From the NCBI GenBank assembly GCA_036620675.1, contig JAZHEE010000011.1: DNA of 64,000 bases; one strand, 5' to 3'. Each line of letters begins with the position of its first letter. Position 1 is the first letter of the stretch. This document shows positions 25,237 through 33,352 of this stretch, in pieces. The position numbers and the translations under genes are program-made. Below the pieces are notes generated by a model, which was not told where the DNA came from, did no database searches, and was given only the letters and a program-made list of their open reading frames with translations. The DNA comes from Jejubacter sp036620675 (GTDB lineage Bacteria > Pseudomonadota > Gammaproteobacteria > Enterobacterales > Enterobacteriaceae).

Positions 25237-25312
25237 TGGTGCCCGGACCCGGAATCGAACCAGGGACACGCGGATTTTCAATCCGCTGCTCTACCGACTG
25301 AGCTATCCGGGC
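25237..25312 (-). tRNA. pheV: tRNA-Phe (anticodon GAA)
   Basis: 76 bases that fold as a full cloverleaf: acceptor gcccgga/tccgggc, D-loop agctcagtcggtagagc, anticodon stem gcgga with GAA in the loop, TPsiC arm with ggttcgattcc, and an encoded CCA. It differs from the E. coli tRNA-Phe only by paired changes in the anticodon stem and T arm. The position next to speC corresponds to pheV. The 3' part is the expected integration site of the neighbouring integrase. Confidence 0.98.
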
Positions 25313-25322
25313 AACGGGGCGC

Positions 25323-25351
25323 ATTAAACCGTAAAGCGCCTGTGGCGTCAA
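25323..25351 (-). promoter_or_regulatory. Promoter of tRNA-Phe
   Basis: On the minus strand: -35 TTGACG, a 17-base spacer, -10 TTTAAT, then a GC-rich discriminator (gcgcccc) typical of stringently controlled stable-RNA promoters, ending about 10 bases before the mature 5' end. Confidence 0.82.
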
Positions 25352-25731
25352 TGACTTTGTCGCGGCAGCGGCGCGTTTGGCTGAATTATGTGCGCGAACG
25401 GTTGCGCGGCGTGCGAAAAACTGTCACCATCGCGCCGTTTTGGCTCAGGGCTAACGCGGAACTGCATCATGAACCTGCCAGTATTTTCCTTTCTCTTCGC
25501 GCGCCGCGCCGCATCATTGGCTGGCCGCCGCCTTGTTATATCGTCTACCATGCGGTAAGGGCACCGCACGCATAGCGCAGGGCAGCAGTAAAACCAGAGC
25601 CCCTCTGCTTTTACTGATGTCTGGCGAACGGAGCAGGAACGCATCCGGATCCTTCAGACAGCAGTGGGCACGCCGTTCAGGCGCCGTGCCGCAGGCACCC
25701 GTTTAAGTTTTTGTCCGGGGGATCTGGATCA
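25352..25731. other. speC upstream region
   Basis: 380 bases with no gene I can support. yqgA, which separates pheV and speC in E. coli, is absent. The small open frames on both strands lack ribosome sites and resemble nothing known. The region should contain the speC promoter and untranslated leader; several GC-rich stem possibilities exist but none is distinctive. Confidence 0.45.
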
Positions 25732-27867
25732 GTGAAACCGTTAAAAATCGCCGTCAGCCATGAGCTGCTACCCCTTATTTCCAGCCAGCGCGAACTGGTA
25801 GCGCTGGACAGTACCGACTTTACCGATGTGGCGGCGGTGGTATTAAGCCCCGGCGACAGCCGCAGCGGTATTCTGGCGCTGCTTAAGCGTACCGGCTTTG
25901 GTATGCCGGTCTTTTTATTTGGTGATACGCAGCAGGCGCTGCCGGAAGGCGTGACGGCGATGCCTGGCGGCGAACGGGATTTTCTGGCTCTGGAGGCGGC
26001 GGCTCAGGCCTGGGAGCAGGGACTGCTGCCGCCGTTCTTCGGCACCCTGAGTCAGTATGTGGCCATGGGCAACAGTACTTTCGCATGTCCCGGCCATCAG
26101 CACGGCGCGTTCTTCAGGAAGCACCCGGCCGGGCGGCGTTTTTACGACTTCTTCGGTGAAAACCTGTTCCGCGCTGATATGTGCAACGCCGACGTTAAGC
26201 TGGGGGATCTGTTGATCCACGAAGGTTCGGCTAAAGAAGCGCAGAAAAACGCGGCCCGGGTGTTTAACGCCAGTAAAACCTGGTTTGTACTGAACGGTAC
26301 TTCGGCGGCCAATAAGGTGGTGGCCAACGCGCTGCTGACCCAGGACGATCTGGTGTTGTTCGATCGCAACAACCATAAATCCAATCATCATGGGGCGCTA
26401 CTACAGGCCGGAGCCACGCCCGTATACATGGAGGCGGCGCGTAACCCCTTTGGCTTTATCGGCGGTATCGACTCCCGCTGTTTCAACGAAGATTGGATCC
26501 GGGATCGGATCCGCGAAGTGGCGCCGGAACGCGCCGATGCGCCGCGTCCGTTCCGGCTGGCGGTTATTCAACTGGGCACCTACGACGGTACCCTGTATAA
26601 CGCCCGCAAGGTGGTGGAGAGCATTGGGCCGCTGTGCGACTACATTTTGTTTGATTCTGCCTGGGTGGGCTATGAGCAGTTTATTCCTCTGGTCTCTGAC
26701 TGTTCGCCGCTGCTGCTGGAACTCAACGAGAACGACCCTGGTATTTTTGTGACTCAGTCGGTACACAAGCAGCAGGCGGGTTTTTCCCAGGGCTCGCAGA
26801 TCCACAAAAAAGACGATCATATCCGCGGCCAGGCGCGGTTCTGCCCCTATAAGCGTATGAACAACGCCTTTATGATGCATGCTTCCACCAGCCCGTTTTA
26901 TCCGCTGTTCGCCGCACTGGATGTCAATGCCCGCATTCACGACGGTGAGGGCGGGCGCCGACTGTGGGCGGACTGCGTCACCCTGGGCATCGAAACCCGT
27001 AAACAGATTCTGTCTGCCTGCCGGATGATTCGTCCCTTCGTGCCGGATGTAGTGGAAGGACGATCCTGGCAGGATTATCCGACCGAGCAGATCGCCCGGG
27101 AGCGACGGTTCTTCAGCTTTGAGCCGGATGCTGGCTGGCATGGCTTTAGCGGTTACGGGCGTGATGAATATCGGGTGGATCCCTGCAAGCTGCTGCTGAC
27201 TACGCCGGGTATCGACGCCGCCAGCGGCGAGTATCAGGAGTTTGGCGTACCGGCGGCGATTCTCGCTCACTATCTGCGGGAAAACGGTATCGTACCGGAA
27301 AAAGCGGATCTTAACTCGATCCTGTTCCTGCTGACCCCTGCAGAAAGCCCGGAAAAGATGGCGCGGCTGGTGGCGGCACTGGTGCGTTTCGAACAACTTC
27401 TGGAGCAGGACGCGGCGTTTCAGGATGTGTTACCGGGCTTGTGGCAGAAGTATCCCCAGCGCTATCGCGGCTACGGCCTGCGCCAGCTGTGCCAGGAGAT
27501 GCACCAGCTCTATGTGCGTCACGACATTAAATCGCTGCAAAAGGCGATGTTCCGTCTGGAAAGCCTGCCACAGGTTGAACTGGGTGCGAAGCAGGCCCAC
27601 GATGAATTTATTCGCGGCAGGGCCGAACTGGTGGCGCTCTGTGAAGCCCGAGGCCGGGTGGCGCTGGAAGGAGCGCTGCCTTATCCGCCTGGGGTGCTGT
27701 GCGTGGTGCCGGGAGAGGTATGGGACGGCGCGGCGCTGCGTTATTTCCTGGCGCTGGAAGATGTTCTGAACCAGCTTCCGGGCTTTGCGCCGGAACTTCA
27801 GGGGGTTTATCCGCAGTGTGATGACGCCGGTGTCACCCGGCTGTACGGTTATGTGCTGAAAGGCTGA
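25732..27867 (+). CDS. speC: Constitutive ornithine decarboxylase
   Basis: PLP-dependent decarboxylase making putrescine from ornithine in the cytoplasm. The GTG at 25732 gives 711 residues, exactly the E. coli length, with GGGGGA and TGGA stretches upstream; a TTG at 25711 would only add a low-complexity tail. Landmarks: the wing domain with DSRSGILALLKRTGF, then GNSTFACPGHQHGAFF, and the PLP lysine in SVHKQQAGFSQ. The C-terminal half ends with PPGVLCVVPGE. It complements the speA-speB route at the other end of the window. Confidence 0.97.
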   Translation: MKPLKIAVSHELLPLISSQRELVALDSTDFTDVAAVVLSPGDSRSGILALLKRTGFGMPVFLFGDTQQALPEGVTAMPGGERDFLALEAAAQAWEQGLLPPFFGTLSQYVAMGNSTFACPGHQHGAFFRKHPAGRRFYDFFGENLFRADMCNADVKLGDLLIHEGSAKEAQKNAARVFNASKTWFVLNGTSAANKVVANALLTQDDLVLFDRNNHKSNHHGALLQAGATPVYMEAARNPFGFIGGIDSRCFNEDWIRDRIREVAPERADAPRPFRLAVIQLGTYDGTLYNARKVVESIGPLCDYILFDSAWVGYEQFIPLVSDCSPLLLELNENDPGIFVTQSVHKQQAGFSQGSQIHKKDDHIRGQARFCPYKRMNNAFMMHASTSPFYPLFAALDVNARIHDGEGGRRLWADCVTLGIETRKQILSACRMIRPFVPDVVEGRSWQDYPTEQIARERRFFSFEPDAGWHGFSGYGRDEYRVDPCKLLLTTPGIDAASGEYQEFGVPAAILAHYLRENGIVPEKADLNSILFLLTPAESPEKMARLVAALVRFEQLLEQDAAFQDVLPGLWQKYPQRYRGYGLRQLCQEMHQLYVRHDIKSLQKAMFRLESLPQVELGAKQAHDEFIRGRAELVALCEARGRVALEGALPYPPGVLCVVPGEVWDGAALRYFLALEDVLNQLPGFAPELQGVYPQCDDAGVTRLYGYVLKG

Positions 27868-27869
27868 TA

Positions 27870-27895
27870 CCGGCGCCCCGCAGCCGGGGCGCCGG
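27870..27895. terminator. Bidirectional hairpin between speC and mltC
   Basis: A perfect ten-base GC-rich stem (ccggcgcccc with ggggcgccgg) and six-base loop in the 33-base gap between convergent genes. There is no long T run on either side, but its placement suits termination of both. Confidence 0.6.
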
Positions 27896-27900
27896 ATATC

Positions 27901-28983
27901 TTAACCGCCTCGAATATAGCTCTTCTGGGCGGTATTCACCTTGTAGAGATAGCGGCGCGACTCCGCCGACGGATGGCGGCTGGTCAGCACTTCATAGACA
28001 TCGCCCGGATCCATGCTGTTGATGATGCTAAAGGCCCGGGTTTTATCTCTGTTAAATACCCTCAGAACGCTGCCGGCGCCGCCATTATAGGCGGTGATGA
28101 CCGCATAGCGGCGTGAAGTGGGGTTATCGATACCGGAAAGATAGACGTTGCTCAGCATTGCCAGGTAGGCGGTGCCGGTGTCGATATTATTGGCTGGATC
28201 GAGCAGATAGCTGCGGCTGGGTTTACCCCACTTGCCGCGTGCACGGAATACATCCAGCCCGGCGGTATGTTGCACTACCTGCATCAGACCCAGAGCGTCG
28301 GAACGGCTCACCGCATAGGGGTTAAAACTCGATTCGGTCTGCATAATCGCCAGAATCAGCGACTCTTCCACCCCGTATTTGCGCGAAGCCTCGCGTACCA
28401 TGCCCAGATATTTATGAGCGCGTTTATCCAGGTGGTTCGGCACCAGGTTAATAGTTACGCTGTAGATAATCCGCAGGCCGTTACTGCTGCGCCGCTGCTG
28501 GAGCTTATGGTTCAGCAGCCAGTCGGCGAAGCGGTTGGCGCGCCACTGCCAGCGAATGGCTTCGCCGGTGTTATCCACCACCTGGCCATAAAGGAAAGGC
28601 TCTTTAGATATGTTGATATCATCGGCGTCGGAATAGAGGTCGACCGTGCCGGGATCGTCGCCCATCAGCAGGGTGGTGACAATGGCCTGCTTCAGGCGTG
28701 CTGCAGGCTCGGTACCAGCAATGGTCTCGACGGTAATGGTCCCTTTATCAAAGTTGATGTGGCTGCGGGTCATAAAACCGTCGGTGTACTTCACGTAATC
28801 TTTGGGGCCGGCGATCAATACTTCGTCGAAGCCCCAGATATTTTCGATGTTATGGGCAAACTGGCCCATCAGAATGTCGAAACCGTTTGTATCCTTGGCG
28901 GGGGGCAGCGGTTCCCTGGATTTATTACCAGAGCAGGAAACCAGCAGCGGCGCCACCAGGGCCAGCGCTAAGAGTTTTTTCAT
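27901..28983 (-). CDS. mltC: Membrane-bound lytic murein transglycosylase C
   Basis: Outer-membrane lipoprotein that cleaves the glycan strands of peptidoglycan. The start at 28983 gives 360 residues with a signal peptide and lipobox (LLVSC). The catalytic glutamate is in ILAIMQTESSFNP, followed by the SLT-domain motifs GLMQV and AYNGG. An upstream ATG at 29013 would hide the signal. It ends an apparent mutY-yggX-mltC operon. nupG, which follows mltC in E. coli, is not here. Confidence 0.96.
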   Translation of the reverse strand: MKKLLALALVAPLLVSCSGNKSREPLPPAKDTNGFDILMGQFAHNIENIWGFDEVLIAGPKDYVKYTDGFMTRSHINFDKGTITVETIAGTEPAARLKQAIVTTLLMGDDPGTVDLYSDADDINISKEPFLYGQVVDNTGEAIRWQWRANRFADWLLNHKLQQRRSSNGLRIIYSVTINLVPNHLDKRAHKYLGMVREASRKYGVEESLILAIMQTESSFNPYAVSRSDALGLMQVVQHTAGLDVFRARGKWGKPSRSYLLDPANNIDTGTAYLAMLSNVYLSGIDNPTSRRYAVITAYNGGAGSVLRVFNRDKTRAFSIINSMDPGDVYEVLTSRHPSAESRRYLYKVNTAQKSYIRGG

Positions 28984-29030
28984 TATTCCGGGAGTGCTGT
29001 AGTTAGTGTGCAAAGGGCCATCGCCCCCAC

Positions 29031-29303
29031 TTATTTTTCGGGCGGCGTATAGCCTTCAATGTGTACGTCTTTGCCTTCAAACAGGAAGTTCACCATCTCC
29101 TGCTCCAGCAGCTTGCGATGCTCCGGATTCATCATGTTGAGCTTTTTCTCGTTAATCAGCATGGTCTGCTTTTTCTGCCATTCGGCCCAGGCTTCTTTAG
29201 AGATTTCGTTATAGATCCGCTTGCCCAGTTCGCCGGGGTAGAGCTGAAAATCCTGGCCTTCGGCTTCACGCTTCAGGTAAGTACAATAAATAGTGCGACT
29301 CAT
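29031..29303 (-). CDS. yggX: Fe(2+)-trafficking protein YggX
   Basis: 90-residue cytoplasmic protein linked to iron handling and protection of iron-sulfur clusters from oxidation. It begins with the family signature MSRTIYCTYLKREAEGQDFQ and ends VHIEGYTPPEK. It lies between mutY, itself an iron-sulfur enzyme, and mltC with short gaps. It is co-transcribed in known relatives. Confidence 0.97.
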   Translation of the reverse strand: MSRTIYCTYLKREAEGQDFQLYPGELGKRIYNEISKEAWAEWQKKQTMLINEKKLNMMNPEHRKLLEQEMVNFLFEGKDVHIEGYTPPEK

Positions 29304-29315
29304 TATTTATCCTCT

Positions 29316-30383
29316 TTAAACAGCGCGAGCGGCATCGACCGGATCGCGGCGTAATTGCTGTAACAGACGCTCCACGGGCGCCGCCAGGCCTACGCCTGGC
29401 GGCTGTGCTAAGTTATACCAAAGAGCCGTTCCCTCATCCATGCAGGCGGACATCGAGGACACGGAAAGCCACATCGGCACGATGTCCAGATGAAAGTGGC
29501 TGAAGGTATGGCGAAAAGCGGTAAGCTGCGTCAGGCCGCCATCGGCAATACCATGGCGAGCCAGCCAGGCGCGCAGACTGGCTTCATCTTCGAACTGCGG
29601 GAAGCAATAAAGTCCGCCCCACAGGCCGCTTGGCGGGCGCTGGCTCAGAAAAACCTCGTCGCCGTGCTGCATCAGCAGGAAGTAACCGGTGCGCTCCGGA
29701 ATCGTCTGTTTCGGTTTTTTACCCGGATAGCTGCCCTGGTCGCCGTTGGCGAACGCCACGCAGCCGCTGTTCAGCGGGCAGATATCGCATTTGGGGCGCG
29801 AGCGGGTGCAGACCATGGCGCCCAGATCCATCATCGCCTGATTAAAACGCTCTACGCCGCTGGCGGGGGTGACGTCATCGCTAATCTGCCACAGCCGGTT
29901 TTCCACCTCTTTTTTGCCGGGCCAGCCGCTTACCGCATAGCAGCGCGCCAGCACGCGTTTAACGTTGCCATCGAGAATGGGGTAACGCTGGCCGAGCGCC
30001 AGGGAAAGAATCGCCCCTGCCGTGGAGCGACCCACGCCGGGCAGCGCGGTGACATCCTCGAAGTTTTCAGGGAAGCATCCGCCGTGGCGTTCCACCACCT
30101 GCTGCGCCGCTTTATGCAGATTGCGGGCCCGGGCGTAGTAGCCCAGACCTGTCCATAGATGCAGTACATCGTCCAGCGGCGCCCGGGCCAGGGCGGTTAC
30201 CGTTGGGAAACGCGCCATAAAGCGTTCGAAATAGGGGATCACCGTGGCGACCTGGGTTTGCTGAAGCATCACCTCAGAGAGCCAGACCTTATAAGGCGTT
30301 TTCTCCTGCTGCCAGGGCAGGGTCTTACGGCCAAATTTGTCATACCAGGCGAGTACCTGGCGTGAAAATTGAAGCGATTGCAT
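29316..30383 (-). CDS. mutY: Adenine DNA glycosylase MutY
   Basis: Removes adenine mispaired with 8-oxoguanine. The start at 30383 (MQSLQFSRQVL) matches E. coli MutY; upstream ATGs give an unrelated tail. 355 residues: the helix-hairpin-helix LPGVGRSTAGAI followed by the catalytic Asp in ILDGNVKRVL, a four-Cys iron-sulfur loop (C-x6-C-x2-C-x5-C in CTRSRPKCDICPLNSGC), and a C-terminal NUDIX-like recognition domain. It is first in the mutY-yggX-mltC operon and divergent from trmB. Confidence 0.97.
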   Translation of the reverse strand: MQSLQFSRQVLAWYDKFGRKTLPWQQEKTPYKVWLSEVMLQQTQVATVIPYFERFMARFPTVTALARAPLDDVLHLWTGLGYYARARNLHKAAQQVVERHGGCFPENFEDVTALPGVGRSTAGAILSLALGQRYPILDGNVKRVLARCYAVSGWPGKKEVENRLWQISDDVTPASGVERFNQAMMDLGAMVCTRSRPKCDICPLNSGCVAFANGDQGSYPGKKPKQTIPERTGYFLLMQHGDEVFLSQRPPSGLWGGLYCFPQFEDEASLRAWLARHGIADGGLTQLTAFRHTFSHFHLDIVPMWLSVSSMSACMDEGTALWYNLAQPPGVGLAAPVERLLQQLRRDPVDAARAV

Positions 30384-30539
30384 CGTTTTTTGCGGCATCC
30401 CACATTGAATTACCTGGAGGCAGATTCCAGCACAGAGCGATAAGCCCTGTAAACCGGAAGTTTCCGGTGCTTGCATCCGGGTATTAACTTTGGATAATGC
30501 CCGCTTGCTTTCATTTTCAACAATAGCCAGGTTTTCACC

Positions 30540-31259
30540 ATGAATAATGACGTCGTCTCACCGGAATTTGACGAAAGCGGTCGCGCCATGCGCCGTATTC
30601 GCAGCTTTGTTCGCCGCCAGGGCCGCCTGACCAAAGCACAGCAGCACGCGCTGGACAACTACTGGCCTGAGATGGGCGTCGAGTTCCGCGCTGAACCCCT
30701 GGACCTGGGGGCGCTGTTCGGTAATGAAGGCCCGGTCACGCTGGAGATTGGCTTTGGAATGGGTGCTTCGCTGGTGGCAATGGCCGAAGCCCGGCCTGAG
30801 CAGAACTTCTTAGGCATTGAGGTGCACTCGCCAGGCGTGGGGGCCTGCCTGAGTTCGGCCCATGAAGCTGGAGTGAACAACCTGCGCGTGATGTGTCATG
30901 ATGCGGTGGAAGTGCTGGAAACCATGATCCCGGACAACAGTCTGAACATGGTGCAACTCTTTTTCCCTGACCCGTGGCACAAAGCGCGTCATAATAAACG
31001 CCGTATCGTTCAGGTCCCCTTCGCCGAAATGGTGAAACGTAAGCTGAAGCTGGGCGGCGTTTTCCATATGGCGACCGACTGGGAAGCCTACGCAGAGCAT
31101 ATGCTGGAAGTGATGACCAGCATCGAAGGCTACCACAATCAGTCTGCGACCGGCGATTACGTGCCGCGCCCACAGACGCGTCCGGTAACCAAGTTTGAAC
31201 AGCGTGGTCATCGTCTTGGCCACGGAGTATGGGACTTAATGTTCGAGAGGGTGAAATAA
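30540..31259 (+). CDS. trmB: tRNA (guanine-N7)-methyltransferase
   Basis: Makes m7G46 in tRNA using S-adenosylmethionine. 239 residues with the SAM motif LEIGFGMGASLV, and the family's QLFFPDPWHKARHNKRR catalytic and tRNA-binding stretch. The stop overlaps the yggL start (TAATG), indicating coupled translation. It is divergent from mutY with 156 bases between them. Confidence 0.97.
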   Translation: MNNDVVSPEFDESGRAMRRIRSFVRRQGRLTKAQQHALDNYWPEMGVEFRAEPLDLGALFGNEGPVTLEIGFGMGASLVAMAEARPEQNFLGIEVHSPGVGACLSSAHEAGVNNLRVMCHDAVEVLETMIPDNSLNMVQLFFPDPWHKARHNKRRIVQVPFAEMVKRKLKLGGVFHMATDWEAYAEHMLEVMTSIEGYHNQSATGDYVPRPQTRPVTKFEQRGHRLGHGVWDLMFERVK

Positions 31260-31585
31260 TGGCGAAGAATCGTAGCCGTCGTCTGCGTAAGAAATTACAT
31301 ATTGAAGAGTTTCAGGAGCTGGGCTTTTCCGTTGCCTGGCGCTTCCCGGAAGGCACTTCTGAACAGGCCGTGGATCAGGCCGTGGACGACTTTATTAATG
31401 AGGTTATCGAGCCGAATGGTCTGGCGTATGACGGTAGCGGCTATCTGGCCTGGGAAGGGCTTATCTGCACCCAGCAGATCGGTAAGTGTACCGAAGAGCA
31501 CCGTACTCTGGTTCGTCAGTGGCTGGAAGCGCGTAAGCTCGAAGAGGTGCGTCTGAGCGATTTGTTTGATGTATGGTGGGACTAA
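31259..31585 (+). CDS. yggL: YggL, ribosome-associated DUF469 protein
   Basis: 108 residues, starting MAKNRSRRLRKKLHI, the DUF469 signature. E. coli YggL binds the 50S subunit. The start at 31259 overlaps the trmB stop; an earlier ATG at 31229 inside trmB is not needed. A GC hairpin follows. Confidence 0.95.
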   Translation: MAKNRSRRLRKKLHIEEFQELGFSVAWRFPEGTSEQAVDQAVDDFINEVIEPNGLAYDGSGYLAWEGLICTQQIGKCTEEHRTLVRQWLEARKLEEVRLSDLFDVWWD

Positions 31586-31589
31586 TCTG

Positions 31590-31611
31590 TTGCGGGTCGG
31601 CGTAAGTCGGC
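31590..31611 (+). terminator. Probable terminator after yggL
   Basis: Eight-pair stem with GU pairs (cgggtcgg with tcggcccg region) followed by a T-rich stretch (tttgcttt), five bases beyond the yggL stop. It is weak because the T run is interrupted. Confidence 0.45.
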
Positions 31612-31635
31612 CCGTTTGCTTTGCAGGAGAAAGGA

Positions 31636-32358
31636 ATGACGATAATTCGTAAAACGCTGATGGCAGTGCTGCTGGTTACGGCCGCGCAGGCCCAGGCGGA
31701 ATACAAATGCGGCGTGACACCGAAGGACGATGTGATTATTAAACCGCAGACGGTGCAGGTCGTGGGCGAAAATGGCGATCTGACCATCACGCCGGACGGC
31801 GCCGTGAACTATAACGGCAAGGCTCAACAGTTGAGCGCCGCCCAGCGCGAGCAGGCACAGGACTACCAGAAAGGGCTGCGTGATGCGCTGCCGTGGATCG
31901 ATGACGGCGCCCGAACTCGTGTCGAGCGGGGCCGGGTGGCGCTGGATAAAATTATCACCGAGCAGGTGGGCGAAAGCAGCAATATGCGTAAGCGTCTGAC
32001 CGAACTGGACAGTCAGCTTAAAGCGCAGATGAACCGTATTATCGAACACCGCCAGGACGGCCTGACCTTCCACTATAAGGCTATCGATCAGGTGCGCGCC
32101 GACGGTCAGAAACTGGTCAATCAGACCATGGGCGGCATTCTGCAGGACAGCATTAACGAAATGGGTGCGAAGGCGACCAGCTCCGGCGGCGGCAATCCGC
32201 TACAGGGCATTCTGGGGAGTCTGGGCGGCCTGCAGAGCGCCATTCAGAGCGAATGGAAAAGCCAGGAGAAGGATTTCCAGAAGTTCGGTAAGGATGTTTG
32301 CAGCCGGGTTACGACGCTGGAAGAGCAGCGTCAGACGCTGGTGAAGGGGCTGAAGTAA
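31636..32358 (+). CDS. yggN: YggN, periplasmic DUF2884 protein
   Basis: 240 residues. The start at 31636 has a strong AGGAGAAAGGA site and opens a signal peptide (MTIIRKTLMAVLLVTAAQAQA). The mature protein is helical and charged, typical of DUF2884, with a glycine-rich GILGSLGGLQS segment near 195. Function is unknown. A tandem-repeat array begins directly after the stop. Confidence 0.92.
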   Translation: MTIIRKTLMAVLLVTAAQAQAEYKCGVTPKDDVIIKPQTVQVVGENGDLTITPDGAVNYNGKAQQLSAAQREQAQDYQKGLRDALPWIDDGARTRVERGRVALDKIITEQVGESSNMRKRLTELDSQLKAQMNRIIEHRQDGLTFHYKAIDQVRADGQKLVNQTMGGILQDSINEMGAKATSSGGGNPLQGILGSLGGLQSAIQSEWKSQEKDFQKFGKDVCSRVTTLEEQRQTLVKGLK

Positions 32359-32360
32359 TT

Positions 32361-32872
32361 CTCTCACCCTAACCCTCTCCCAAAGGGAGAGGGGACAGCC
32401 AGGTGCCGGTTTTCACCCTCTGCGCATTGCAGGGTAAGGGAACAGGTCGGCGCCGGTTTTCACCCTCTGCGCATTTCAGGGTAAGGGACAGGCAGGCGCT
32501 GGTTTTCACCCTCTGCGCATTGCAGGGTAAGGGACAGGCAGGTGCCGGTTTTTACCCTCTGCGCATTGCAGGGTAAGGGGACGGGCAGGCGCCGGTTTTC
32601 ACCCTCAGCGCATTGCAGGGTAAGGGACAGGCAGGTGCCGGTTTTTACCCTCTGCGTATTGCAGGGTAAGGGGACGGGCCGGCGCTGGTTTTCACCCTCA
32701 GCGCATTGCAGGGTAAGGGACAGGCAGGCGCTGGTTTTCACCCTCTGCGCATTGCAGGGTAAGGGACAGGCAGGTGCCGGTTTTCACCCTCTGCGTATTT
32801 CGGGGTAAGGGAACAGGCCGACGCTGGTTTTCTCCCTCTCCCTTCAGGGAGAGGGCCGGGGTGAGGGTCACC
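32361..32872. repeat. Tandem array of nine ~46-base units flanked by hairpin repeats
   Basis: Between yggN and a DUF559 gene, the unit ggttttcaccctctgcgcat followed by tgcagggtaagggacaggca and gg(c/t)gc(c/t) recurs nine times from about 32408 to 32825, with units of 46-47 bases and a few substitutions. Each unit has a small inverted repeat (accct...agggt). The outer ends are classic enterobacterial intergenic hairpins (ccctctccc...gggagaggg). There are no unique spacers, so it is not a CRISPR array. The last bases overlap the 3' end of the DUF559 gene. Confidence 0.93.
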
Positions 32873-33215
32873 GCCCCTCCAGAGCCTCCAGAATCGCCTC
32901 CATCACCGCTTCCTCATTTTCCCATAGCTGATTATTCCAGAAGCGAATTACCCGCCATCCCTGTGTTTTCAGCCACGCTTCCCTGCTCCTGTCATATTTA
33001 ACCTGTGACGCATGCTGCCCGCCATCCAGTTCAATCGCCAGACGAACCGCGCAGCAGGCAAAATCGAGAATATATCGCCCCACCGGATGTTGACGGCGAA
33101 ACTTATAGCGCGCAAAACGACGATCGCGCAGCAAATACCAGAGGCGTTGTTCCTCATGGGTCTGGGTGCGCCGTAGCATTCGGGCGTGGTGGGTGATGGT
33201 TTTCATGGCGGCCAT
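32868..33215 (-). CDS. DUF559 (Vsr/PD-(D/E)xK-like) endonuclease-domain protein
   Basis: 115 residues from the ATG at 33215; starts at 33206 or 33338 are possible but the conserved domain begins just after 33206. The order is ARMLRRTQTHEEQRLWYLLRDRR, then FRRQHPVGRYILDFACCAVRLAIELDGGQH, then WRVIRFWNNQLWEN, the DUF559 pattern, with the D in YILDF and the E-x-D in IELDG as likely metal ligands. The family's role is unknown. Its stop lies at the edge of the tandem array. Confidence 0.85.
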   Translation of the reverse strand: MAAMKTITHHARMLRRTQTHEEQRLWYLLRDRRFARYKFRRQHPVGRYILDFACCAVRLAIELDGGQHASQVKYDRSREAWLKTQGWRVIRFWNNQLWENEEAVMEAILEALEGR

Positions 33216-33352
33216 CGTGCCATAACCTGTTCCATCCCGTGCAGCCAGGCGCCGGTAATGGAATCTGGCTTCAGAATAGTGTCTTTTCGCCTGGTAAACC
33301 CAGCGGGGCTGGCTACGCTCTATAAACAACCGATTCACTATAAGGAAATAGC

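Noticed and set aside
25342..25575. 77-residue frame between tRNA-Phe and speC as a yqgA replacement
   Set aside because: No ribosome site, no resemblance to YqgA, and it overlaps the tRNA promoter region.
26401..27396. 331-residue minus-strand frame inside speC
   Set aside because: Antisense to speC, whose protein matches the family over its full length.
32460..32808. Repetitive proteins encoded on both strands of the array
   Set aside because: The frames exist only because the unit length keeps some frames open; no start signals.
32408..32825. CRISPR array
   Set aside because: The whole 46-base unit repeats, with no unique spacers and no cas genes nearby.
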